In this document: piece by piece, positions 40,559 to 46,937 of the stretch
How positions within the stretch are numbered: the stretch's first letter is position 1
Layout of the letters: every line of letters starts with the position of its first letter
Source: Candidatus Zambryskiibacteriota bacterium
GTDB taxonomy: Bacteria; Patescibacteriota; Minisyncoccia; Phycocordibacterales; Zambryskibacteraceae
Length of the DNA stretch: 46,937 nucleotides
Assembly (NCBI GenBank): GCA_009691335.1
Contig: SICR01000003.1
Coordinates: 1 to 46,937, forward strand
Reading direction: 5' to 3'
The notes under the pieces: model-generated
What the model was told of the DNA's origin: nothing
What the model saw: only the letters and a program-made list of their open reading frames with translations
Database searches by the model: none
Translations under genes and position numbers: made by a program

Positions 40559-40563
40559 GCATA

Positions 40564-40591
40564 TTGATTATTTCTATATTGATAGTATAGT
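40564..40591 (+). promoter_or_regulatory. Promoter of the third orphan small gene
   Basis: TTGATT (40564-40569), 16-bp spacer, TATAGT (40586-40591), starting 6 nt after the PheRS stop codon. Predicted leader about 40 nt with a Shine-Dalgarno. Confidence 0.5.
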
Positions 40592-40639
40592 TGCTACCGG
40601 AAGTAACACAGGGTCAACCTTTCTTGGAGGTCTTTCTGT

Positions 40640-41032
40640 ATGGAAAACATTATGTGGTACCCACATAGACGAGCACGAAGAACATCATTGAGAGAGATTG
40701 CAGCTCGGATTCAAGCCCAGTCTCAGACCCCAACACTATATGAGTCAGACCTCGACACACCGACAGAAAGGTCGTGTCCGACAGAAAGGTCGTGTCCGAT
40801 AGAAAGGCTTACAACCAAGAATGTTCCACAAGGTATTGTGGACCTGGCTGGGAAAGTGGTTGGGAAACTCACAGTCATCGGTTTCCATCTACAAAGGCAC
40901 CCTGCGCGAAAGAACATCTGGCTCGTCCGATGTGAATGTGGAAATTACGAAGTCCGCCACCAACATTGGGTCAAGAACCCACCCAGCAGCCACGAAGCCT
41001 GTTGTCGTGGTTGTAGAAAGAATGTTCTATAG
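40640..41032 (+). CDS. Orphan zinc-ribbon-like protein of phage type
   Basis: 130 residues, starting at ATG 40640 with Shine-Dalgarno GGAGG at 40626-40630. The N-terminal half is basic and disordered and holds a PTERSC tandem repeat from an 18-bp DNA repeat. The C-terminal half reads IVDLAGKVVGKLTVIGF...WLVRCECGNYEVRHQHW...ACCRGC, matching the DLTGxxFGxLTV...CxCG...SCGC module common in phage and AP2/HNH-associated DNA-binding proteins; four or five Cys could bind zinc. It has its own promoter and strong terminator. Function unknown; phage-related origin is inferred. Confidence 0.62.
   Translation: MENIMWYPHRRARRTSLREIAARIQAQSQTPTLYESDLDTPTERSCPTERSCPIERLTTKNVPQGIVDLAGKVVGKLTVIGFHLQRHPARKNIWLVRCECGNYEVRHQHWVKNPPSSHEACCRGCRKNVL
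40760..40807 (+). repeat. 18-bp tandem repeat inside the orphan gene
   Basis: CCGACAGAAAGGTCGTGT occurs at 40760-40777 and exactly again at 40778-40795, then a partial third copy with one change at 40796-40807. It encodes PTERSC twice, then PIER, and keeps the reading frame. Confidence 0.85.
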
Positions 41033-41046
41033 TAGAAAACACGATA

Positions 41047-41103
41047 CCTCGCACCACGCAGAGCCAAACGCTCACAGTCGTGGGTGCGAGGCTTTGTTTT
41101 TTA
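41047..41103 (+). terminator. Intrinsic terminator after the third orphan gene
   Basis: CCTCGCACCACG (41047-41058) pairs with CGTGGGTGCGAGG (41079-41091) with one bulged G, followed by CTTTGTTTTTTA. A long, GC-rich stem. Confidence 0.85.
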
Positions 41104-41136
41104 TACTTAAAATCTCTTTCTTTCTAGGGCTATTTA

Positions 41137-41145
41137 TGCTAAAAT
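41137..41145 (+). promoter_or_regulatory. Extended -10 of gyrB
   Basis: TGC-TAAAAT with the hexamer at 41140-41145, 13 nt before ATG 41159. The short leader includes AGAGG, a possible weak Shine-Dalgarno. Confidence 0.5.
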
Positions 41146-41158
41146 AAGAGGTACAAAT

Positions 41159-43126
41159 ATGCTTGGAAAACCAGCAAAGAAAGGATCATACAGTGCGGAA
41201 TCCATTACCGTCCTAGAGGGACTAGACCCAGTAAGAAAGCGCCCCGGGATGTACATCGGCACTACCGGACCAGACGGTCTCCACCACTTGGTGACCGAGA
41301 TTTTTGATAACTCTCGTGACGAGGCCATGGGTGAATTCGCCAACGATATCGAGATTGCACTTCTACCAAGTAATCGCGTACGAGTAGTGGACAACGGTAG
41401 AGGTATTCCGGTAGATATTCATAAACAGACGAAGGTTTCGGCACTGGAAACCATCATGACCACACTCCATGCCGGAGGCAAGTTTGGCGGGGAAGGATAC
41501 AAAGTTTCCGGTGGTCTTCATGGTGTCGGCGCATCTGTCGTCAATGCACTCTCAATTTTTTGTCGTGCGGAAGTACATCGCGATGGTGCTGTCCATGCAC
41601 AGGAGTACAGCCAAGGCAAGTCTAAAGCCAAGGTCAAGAAAATCGGCAGTTCCAAAAAGCACGGTACCATCATCACCTTCCAGCCAGACCAGAGTATTTT
41701 CCCGGACACCAACTTCAACTTCGACCGCATCGTCACCCACATGCGTCAGCAAGCTTACCTAGTCAAGGGTCTCCGTATTAGCATCTTGGACCTACGCGAG
41801 ATTGAGAAAGTAGATGACATGAAAGTTTTCTATCTCAGAGAACTCGGACTTGATGCACCTTCCATGTCTTTCTACTTCGAGGGAGGGCTGATCTCGCTTG
41901 TAAGATTCGAGAATGAACATAGCAAACCAATTCACAAAAATATTTTCTATGTTGAGAAGGCGGCCAATGGCAAGGAATACGAAACAGTAGAAATAGCTCT
42001 CCAATATGTTGACGACATTTCTTCCCGTATTCTTCCATTCGCCAATAACATCTACACCGCCGAAGGTGGTACGCACCTCACTGGATTTAAAGCCGCCCTA
42101 ACCAGAACTCTCAACAATTACGCCAGGAAGAATAACCTAATAAGTGAGAAGGAAGACAACTTCACCGGTGATGATGTCTTGGAAGGATTAACCGCTATTA
42201 TCTCCATCAAGCTCAGCGAAATCCAGTTTGAAGGCCAGACCAAGGCCAAGCTCGGCTCTGTCGAGGCTCAAGGTATGGTCACTACGGTCTTCGGTGATGC
42301 TTTCGCTACATTCCTTGAGGAGAAACCGGACGATGCTAAGTCCATGATTCAGAAGGTGGTCTTGGCGCTGAAGGCCAGGAAGGCTGCCAAAGCCGCCAAG
42401 GACTCCGTACTTCGCAAGGGCGCATTGGAGGGTATGACATTGCCTGGCAAACTGGCAGACTGCCAGAGCCGTTCAGCTGAGGAGTCAGAGCTCTTTATTG
42501 TCGAGGGAGACTCCGCCGGCGGTACCGCCAAGATGGGTAGGGACAGACGCATCCAAGCCATTCTTCCCCTGCGTGGCAAAATTTTAAATATCGAGCGCGC
42601 CCGCCTGGACCGCATGCTGGCATCCGAACAGATTAAGAACTTGGTTGTTGCTCTCGGCACCGCCATCGGTGACACATTTGATATCACAAAACTTCGCTAT
42701 CATAAAATTATCATCGCTACTGATGCCGATGTTGACGGCGCGCACATCCGCACCCTGCTTCTTACATTGCTCTACAGATTTTTCCGTCCTCTTATCGATG
42801 CCGGCCATGTCTATATCGCTCAACCTCCACTTTATAAAATAAAAATCGGCAAGCAATCCTTCTACGCATATTCAGATGATGAAAAAGACAAGGTTATAGG
42901 CAAGGAAACCAACAAAGATATCCAGCGCTACAAAGGTTTGGGAGAGATGAACTCTGACGAGTTATGGGAAACCACCATGGACCCGACCAAGAGAATTTTA
43001 AAACAAGTGAACGTAAATGATGCTAGGGAAGCGGACCACATCTTCGACGTCCTTATGGGTACCGATGTCCCGTCCCGCAAAGCCTTCATTCAAAGTAACG
43101 CAAAGAAAGCAATATTGGACGTATAA
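41159..43126 (+). CDS. gyrB: DNA gyrase subunit B (type IIA topoisomerase ATPase subunit)
   Basis: 655 residues. GHKL ATPase domain: LEGLDPVRKRPGMYIG, EIFDNSRDEAM, VVDNGRGIPVDIH, GGLHGVGASVVNALS. Transducer domain about 220-390. TOPRIM domain: EGDSAGGTAKMGRDRRIQAILPLRGKILN and ATDADVDGAHI with the metal-binding DxD. The C-terminal RYKGLGEMN motif is present. With GyrA it introduces negative supercoils using ATP. ParE is the alternative; length and motifs do not separate the two fully and no gyrA/parC is in view. Confidence 0.93.
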   Translation: MLGKPAKKGSYSAESITVLEGLDPVRKRPGMYIGTTGPDGLHHLVTEIFDNSRDEAMGEFANDIEIALLPSNRVRVVDNGRGIPVDIHKQTKVSALETIMTTLHAGGKFGGEGYKVSGGLHGVGASVVNALSIFCRAEVHRDGAVHAQEYSQGKSKAKVKKIGSSKKHGTIITFQPDQSIFPDTNFNFDRIVTHMRQQAYLVKGLRISILDLREIEKVDDMKVFYLRELGLDAPSMSFYFEGGLISLVRFENEHSKPIHKNIFYVEKAANGKEYETVEIALQYVDDISSRILPFANNIYTAEGGTHLTGFKAALTRTLNNYARKNNLISEKEDNFTGDDVLEGLTAIISIKLSEIQFEGQTKAKLGSVEAQGMVTTVFGDAFATFLEEKPDDAKSMIQKVVLALKARKAAKAAKDSVLRKGALEGMTLPGKLADCQSRSAEESELFIVEGDSAGGTAKMGRDRRIQAILPLRGKILNIERARLDRMLASEQIKNLVVALGTAIGDTFDITKLRYHKIIIATDADVDGAHIRTLLLTLLYRFFRPLIDAGHVYIAQPPLYKIKIGKQSFYAYSDDEKDKVIGKETNKDIQRYKGLGEMNSDELWETTMDPTKRILKQVNVNDAREADHIFDVLMGTDVPSRKAFIQSNAKKAILDV

Positions 43127-43196
43127 TTTTAAACCTTGGATTTAGGACAAGAAAAATATACAACAACACCATACTATATAATCATACAATATTAAG

Positions 43197-43205
43197 TTAT
43201 CCACA
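43197..43205 (+). promoter_or_regulatory. Perfect DnaA box upstream of mraZ
   Basis: TTATCCACA (43197-43205) matches the consensus exactly, in an AT-rich 174-nt gap between gyrB and mraZ. Only one perfect box is seen (a weak inverted match, TGTGGAGTA, at 43243-43251), so this is more likely DnaA-linked regulation or chance than an origin. Confidence 0.4.
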
Positions 43206-43243
43206 GTTTGAAGGGAATCAGTGGGTTTCCCGTCTAGTATTGT

Positions 43244-43290
43244 GTGGAGTAGTGGTATAAAATGTGCTTAAGTGGGAAATAGTGGTAATA
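43244..43290 (+). promoter_or_regulatory. mraZ promoter with likely MraZ-binding repeats
   Basis: The -10 TATAAA (43256-43261) is flanked by GTGG words: at 43244 and 43252 upstream, and at 43272 and 43282 downstream in AGTGGGAAAT-AGTGGTAATA, a 10-bp-spaced direct repeat. MraZ is known to bind GTGG/TGGG repeats spaced about one helical turn in front of its own operon. Another GTGGG lies at 43221. Autoregulation is inferred. Confidence 0.55.
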
Positions 43291-43300
43291 TGAAAAAACA

Positions 43301-43696
43301 ATGTTTATCGGTGAATACACGCATACAGTTGATGAGAAGAATCGCTTCTCATTGCCATCCAAGTTCCGCAAAGAGCTTGGACGTAAAGTAGTCGTTACTC
43401 GCGGTAAGGACCATTGTCTCGTACTCTATCCCCACAAGACCTGGGTCGACATCTCCAAAGAGGTGAAGGAACTCGGGCATGTAGGAAGTGACCAGCGTTA
43501 CGCGCGATTCACTTTCTCCGGTGCATCTGAAATCGAGATTGATTCTATCGGCCGCATCCTCATCCCAGAATTCTTGCGGGAATTCGCGGAATTGAAAAAC
43601 CCAATTGTCCTGACCGGAGTCCACGACAGAGTGGAAATCTGGAACCAGAGTCGATGGACAGCCTATAGAAAGAAGCTCGAATCAGAATATGCATAA
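43301..43696 (+). CDS. mraZ: Transcriptional regulator MraZ
   Basis: 131 residues with two SpoVT/AbrB-like repeats: GEYTHTVDEKNRFSLPSKFRKEL (about 4-26) and ASEIEIDSIGRILIPEFLREFAEL (about 84-107), each carrying the DxxGRxxxP-type element (DEKNRFSLP, DSIGRILIP). It forms a ring and represses the division and cell wall cluster it heads. It overlaps rsmH by 8 nt. The leader contains candidate operator repeats. Confidence 0.94.
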   Translation: MFIGEYTHTVDEKNRFSLPSKFRKELGRKVVVTRGKDHCLVLYPHKTWVDISKEVKELGHVGSDQRYARFTFSGASEIEIDSIGRILIPEFLREFAELKNPIVLTGVHDRVEIWNQSRWTAYRKKLESEYA

Positions 43697-44555
43697 ACCT
43701 GTTCTTTTAAAAGAAAGTGTTGATGCCTTAGACTTGTCAGACGACAAGATACTCATCGACGGTACATTCGGTGCTGGAGGACATAGCAAAGAAGTAAGGA
43801 AAAGATTTGGCGATAAGGTAGCTATATACGGACTTGACCGGGATCCAATTGTTGCTGAAACTAATCAAGATTTCACTGTCAAAACTCTGAATTTTGCCGA
43901 CATTGACAAACTTCACGTCCGACCTGACGCCATACTTCTAGACCTCGGCATCTCAAGCGACCAACTCGAAACTTCCGGTAGAGGATTTACTTTTCAGAAA
44001 GATGAACCACTTGATATGCGCATGTCTGGAGTACTCAATCAACCGTCTTCTGCCCAAACAATTACTGCAGCCGACATTCTAAACTCCTGGGACGAGCAAG
44101 CCATTGAGCTCATCCTGCGTGGCTTCGGTGAAGAGAAGTATTCATACAGAATTGCCAAAGAGATCGTCAGAACTAGAGACTTGCGACCGTTTAAAACTAC
44201 TTTCGACCTTGTGCAAACTATCGAGAGCGTCGTACCCAAGAACTTCAAGAAATTCCGCATCAATCCAGCCACTAGAACATTCCAAGCTCTACGCATTGCG
44301 GTAAACGAAGAGCTTACAGCACTCGAGAACGGGTTAGAGAAAAGCTTTCAGATATTGAAACCAGAAGGGAGATTAGCAGTCATAACATTCCACAGTCTTG
44401 AAGACAGAATGGTCAAGAATTTCTTCAGAGAGAAAGCTAAGGCGGGGAAGGCTGAACTTATAAACAAGAAACCAATCACCCCTAGAGAAGAGGAGACCCA
44501 ATCTAACCCACGTTCCAGAAGCGCCAAGCTGAGAATTATTAAGAAATTATTATGA
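43689..44555 (+). CDS. rsmH: 16S rRNA (cytosine(1402)-N4)-methyltransferase RsmH
   Basis: 288 residues. SAM-binding IDGTFGAGGHSKEV (about 23-36), LDLGISSDQLETSGRGFTFQKDEPLDMRM, NPATRTFQALRIAVNEEL and LAVITFHSLEDRMVKNFF are all diagnostic. Methylates N4 of C1402 in the ribosomal P site. Standard second gene of the dcw cluster; overlaps ftsL by 4 nt (ATGA). Confidence 0.95.
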   Translation: MHKPVLLKESVDALDLSDDKILIDGTFGAGGHSKEVRKRFGDKVAIYGLDRDPIVAETNQDFTVKTLNFADIDKLHVRPDAILLDLGISSDQLETSGRGFTFQKDEPLDMRMSGVLNQPSSAQTITAADILNSWDEQAIELILRGFGEEKYSYRIAKEIVRTRDLRPFKTTFDLVQTIESVVPKNFKKFRINPATRTFQALRIAVNEELTALENGLEKSFQILKPEGRLAVITFHSLEDRMVKNFFREKAKAGKAELINKKPITPREEETQSNPRSRSAKLRIIKKLL

Positions 44556-44920
44556 GTAAAATAAAGTTTAACTACAACCAACTCGAACTGCCTTTCGGCG
44601 AAAGGAGGAGTAAGGCTATCTCTATCGATGACCGCCAGCGTATGTTTTGGTTTCTGACCACGACTTCTCTTCTTTCTCTCATAGTCTATATCTACGCCAT
44701 CAATGCTACCGCACACCATATTGCCGTACGCGAAAACTTGGAGAAAAAGGTGGTAGAAATGGCAGACAATCTTGGCACACTCTCATTTGACTACATCGAG
44801 CTCGCCAATGCCGTGACGATAGAGACTGCTCACGAATACGGCTTTAAGGAGGTCAAGCAACCATTGTATGTCACAAGGGGCGCCGGAGACTCTCTTACTT
44901 TAAATACAGTTAAGCGATAG
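44552..44920 (+). CDS. ftsL: FtsL-like cell division protein
   Basis: 122 residues with a cytoplasmic basic segment, one transmembrane helix (about 32-53) and an external helical, leucine-rich region (RENLEKKVVEMADNLGTLSFDYIELANAVTIETAHEYGF) ending in LYVTR. The topology and the position between rsmH and the ftsI-type gene identify it as FtsL, which bridges the divisome; sequence similarity in this family is always low. Confidence 0.78.
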   Translation: MSKIKFNYNQLELPFGERRSKAISIDDRQRMFWFLTTTSLLSLIVYIYAINATAHHIAVRENLEKKVVEMADNLGTLSFDYIELANAVTIETAHEYGFKEVKQPLYVTRGAGDSLTLNTVKR

Positions 44921-44931
44921 AATAAGTGCCA

Positions 44932-46689
44932 ATGTTAGGGTCGCAAAATAGGCTTAGAATTCTCACACTATTCATACTTCTGGCTAGCTTGATATTGATA
45001 AGCAAGCTTTATTTCGTTCAAATCATTGCGGGCGAAAACTTCCGACTGCGTGCGGAACACCAGTATGTGGAAGGAGGTAATCTTTTCGATCGAGGTGGAA
45101 TATTTTTTAGCACCAAGGACGGAACACTAGTGCCTGCTGCCAATGTCAAAACCGGATTCACACTTTACGTAAATCCCAATCAGATGATTGAGTATCAAAA
45201 CGATTTTGAATTGGTCTACCAACAACTGAGCGCCATTATTCCAATAAATAGAGAAATATTCTTTCTAAGAGCATCCAAGGTCGGCGACCCTTATGAAGAA
45301 ATTACCAAGCACCTTGACCAAGATACGGTGGAGAAAATTAAGGCTCTAAAAATCCCCGGGGTCTCGGCTACTCGCGAGAAGTGGCGAGTTTATCCCGGGG
45401 AAACTATGGCTGCGCATATTATCGGACTCGTCGGATACGCGGGCGACGAGTATGCCGGACGCTATGGCCTTGAACGCTCTTATGAGAAGGTTCTGAAAAG
45501 AGAGAGTGATGGCCTCTTCGTCAACTTCTTCGCCGAGATTTTCTCCAATATCAAAACAACAGTAAATAATGAGGGACTAGATGGTGACATAATCACGACC
45601 ATTGAACCATCAGTGGAAGCTTTCTTGGAAAGTGAATTGGAGAAAGTAACACAAAGGTATTCATCTGACTTCACCGGAGGCATAGTCATGGACCCTAACA
45701 CTGGAGAAATAGTAGCCATGGCACTCACTCCAACCTTTGACCCCAATACCCCCGGTACCGCCTCTGACGCCTCTGTCTTTTCTAACAAATTAGTAGAAGA
45801 CCGCTACGAAATGGGCTCAATTATAAAGGCTCTAACTTACTCCATTGGCCTTGATACCAAGGCTATTACAGCCAAGACAACTTACAATGACCCAGGATGT
45901 ATGATTCTAAATACGGAAACTTTCTGTAACTATGACGGCAAGTCACACGGCTCGGCGGTAACTATGCAGAGCGCTATAAACCAGTCCCTTAATACTGGCG
46001 CCGCCTTCGTAGCTCTGCGCGTTGGCAACAAGAAGTTCAGCGATTATATGTTGAAGTTTGGTTTGGATGAAAAGACGGGTATAGATCTACCCAACGAAGG
46101 CAACTCGCTGGTGTCCAATCTTAAGACAAATAGAAGCCTTGAACTTGCACAAGCCTCCTTCGGACAAGGCATCGCGCTCACCCCTATTGGTACCGTGAGA
46201 GCACTCTCTGCGCTCGCTAATGGCGGCACGCTCATCACCCCACACTTAGTTAAGGAGGTGAGATACAAGATTGGTACGAGTAAAAATATTGACTATCCTA
46301 AGGCAGGTGAGGGGACTAGAGTTATTTCCCAAGAAGCTTCTCAAGATCTCGCCAGAATGTTGACCGAGGTGGTAGACCGCTCACTTCGTTTTGGACAAAT
46401 GAGATTAGAAAATTATAGCGTCGCCGCCAAGACCGGTACCGCCCAAATCGCCAACCCGGACGGAGGAGGATATTATGAGGACCGATCCTTACACTCATTC
46501 TTCGGCTACTTCCCAGCATATGAACCACGCTTTCTAGTCTTCTTCTTCACTTACTATCCCAAGGAAGTTCAGTTCGCATCGGAAACATTGACCGACTCAT
46601 TCTTCAACATGACTAAGTTCTTAATCAACTACTACAACATCCCGCCAGATAGGCAAGTAGCGCCTCCGGAATCTGTATCATTGAATTAA
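44932..46689 (+). CDS. ftsI: Division-type penicillin-binding protein (FtsI/PBP transpeptidase)
   Basis: About 585 residues from ATG 44932 (GTG 44926 adds two). A membrane anchor near 10-28 is followed by the PBP dimerisation domain (about 50-210) and the transpeptidase domain with SIIK (Ser298-Lys301 counted from the GTG), SLN in QSLNTGAAF and KTG in AAKTGTAQI. It cross-links septal peptidoglycan. There is no PASTA repeat. Fourth gene of the mraZ-rsmH-ftsL-ftsI cluster, directly after ftsL. Confidence 0.92.
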   Translation: MLGSQNRLRILTLFILLASLILISKLYFVQIIAGENFRLRAEHQYVEGGNLFDRGGIFFSTKDGTLVPAANVKTGFTLYVNPNQMIEYQNDFELVYQQLSAIIPINREIFFLRASKVGDPYEEITKHLDQDTVEKIKALKIPGVSATREKWRVYPGETMAAHIIGLVGYAGDEYAGRYGLERSYEKVLKRESDGLFVNFFAEIFSNIKTTVNNEGLDGDIITTIEPSVEAFLESELEKVTQRYSSDFTGGIVMDPNTGEIVAMALTPTFDPNTPGTASDASVFSNKLVEDRYEMGSIIKALTYSIGLDTKAITAKTTYNDPGCMILNTETFCNYDGKSHGSAVTMQSAINQSLNTGAAFVALRVGNKKFSDYMLKFGLDEKTGIDLPNEGNSLVSNLKTNRSLELAQASFGQGIALTPIGTVRALSALANGGTLITPHLVKEVRYKIGTSKNIDYPKAGEGTRVISQEASQDLARMLTEVVDRSLRFGQMRLENYSVAAKTGTAQIANPDGGGYYEDRSLHSFFGYFPAYEPRFLVFFFTYYPKEVQFASETLTDSFFNMTKFLINYYNIPPDRQVAPPESVSLN

Positions 46690-46721
46690 GCTCAAATTTT
46701 GGGTATTCTTTCTCTGTTTAT

Positions 46722-46793
46722 GGCCTCATCGTCTAGCGGCTAGGACACAGCCTTCTCAAGGCTGGAACCGGGGTTCGATTCCCCGTGAGGTCA
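46722..46793 (+). tRNA. tRNA-Glu (anticodon CTC)
   Basis: Acceptor GGCCTCA/TGAGGTC (one G-U pair), D arm TCGTCTAGCGGCTAGGA, anticodon stem CAGCC/GGCTG around TTCTCAA (anticodon CTC), T arm CGGGGTTCGATTCCCCG. The CCA end is not encoded. Confidence 0.94.
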
Positions 46794-46808
46794 CAAATTG
46801 AAGTGATA

Positions 46809-46826
46809 TTTCGCTAGCTAGCGAAA
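46809..46826. repeat. 18-bp perfect palindrome downstream of tRNA-Glu
   Basis: TTTCGCTAGCTAGCGAAA is fully self-complementary with no loop, 15 nt after the tRNA. Purpose unknown: it could be a protein-binding site or part of an element using the tRNA 3' end. Confidence 0.6.
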
Positions 46827-46854
46827 CTGCGAGTGTCAACGAGCCGAGATAAAG

Positions 46855-46885
46855 AAATTCCCCTAGGAAGGACCTAGGGGAATTT
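46855..46885. terminator. 13-bp hairpin near the right edge, possible terminator
   Basis: AAATTCCCCTAGG (46855-46867), loop AAGGA, complementary arm 46873-46885. No T tract follows on the plus strand beyond the TTT of the stem, so it may end the ftsI/tRNA transcript or serve as a two-way structure. The remaining bases to 46937 show no gene. Confidence 0.45.
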
Positions 46886-46937
46886 GGTGAATTCGTAAGA
46901 ACCGTTCTTCGGGATAAGTATTTTTGTATATAAACAA

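Noticed and set aside
14852-41103. Integron cassettes with attC sites for the orphan units
   Set aside because: No shared attC-like ends were found at the borders of the three units; the hairpins fit ordinary terminators.
43127-43300. Replication origin
   Set aside because: One perfect DnaA box in an AT-rich gap is not enough; no box cluster and no dnaA gene in view.
1-46937. CRISPR array
   Set aside because: No regularly spaced direct repeats with unique spacers were seen; the repeats found are hairpins or short tandem units.

Overview
The window looks like a chromosomal segment from a Patescibacteria/CPR bacterium of the Parcubacteria (Paceibacteria) type. The reasons are densely packed and often overlapping genes, short versions of core proteins (EF-Ts of 150 residues, half-size EamA and SemiSWEET transporters), no biosynthetic operons, a sparse glycolytic/pentose-phosphate gene set, LemA/TPM and LPG-synthase-like membrane proteins, and remnants of mobile elements typical of these genomes. 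This placement is inference from gene content; no 16S rRNA is present. The code is standard: TGA is used as a stop (for example by nrdA and gap) and a PxT-type RF1 is encoded.

Layout. 1-1000: truncated serine recombinase start, a small orphan membrane-protein gene with its own strong promoter and terminator, then non-coding sequence. 1.2-5.2 kb: DEAD-box helicase, peroxiredoxin, half-size EamA transporter, membrane protein plus divergent MurA. 5.3-7.6 kb: secreted protein, ftsE-ftsX. 7.6-7.95 kb: remnant of a REP-associated transposase and a hairpin repeat. 7.95-10.7 kb: GNAT, tRNA-Gln, LPG-synthase-like flippase, transglutaminase-like protein, SemiSWEET. 10.9-14.7 kb (minus): secG, peptide-binding protein, RNase J. 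14.8-17.4 kb: second orphan small gene, then groES-groEL. 17.5-20.4 kb: lemA, TPM protein, tRNA-Ser, PGPGW protein, RRM protein, DUF192 protein. 20.5-31.6 kb: nrdA-nrdB, then a carbon block (gap, rpiB, rpe, split transketolase, PfkB kinase, class II aldolase, FAD-linked dehydrogenase). 31.7-37.2 kb: translation genes (bL25, bL31, RF1, uS2, EF-Ts), a coiled-coil lytic transglycosylase and tRNA-Thr. 37.4-41 kb: thioredoxin-fold protein and GT2 (minus), single-chain PheRS, third orphan small gene. 41.2-46.8 kb: gyrB and the start of the dcw cluster (mraZ-rsmH-ftsL-ftsI), then tRNA-Glu.

Working together: nrdAB makes deoxyribonucleotides. The carbon block links triose phosphates to pentoses through the non-oxidative pentose phosphate branch and aldolase. 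ftsEX, divergent murA, the lytic transglycosylase and the dcw genes serve wall synthesis and division.

The most notable points are: a mitochondrial-type PheRS in which the alpha catalytic core is fused to an FDX-ACB domain; a ribonucleotide reductase R2 with class Ic (Mn/Fe-type) residues, Phe in place of the radical Tyr; many genes whose -10 box lies only 6-8 nt before the start codon with no Shine-Dalgarno, predicting leaderless mRNAs; in contrast three orphan small genes with Shine-Dalgarno sequences and, at least after the second and third, strong terminators; and two families of intergenic hairpin repeats, one with covarying stem flanks.
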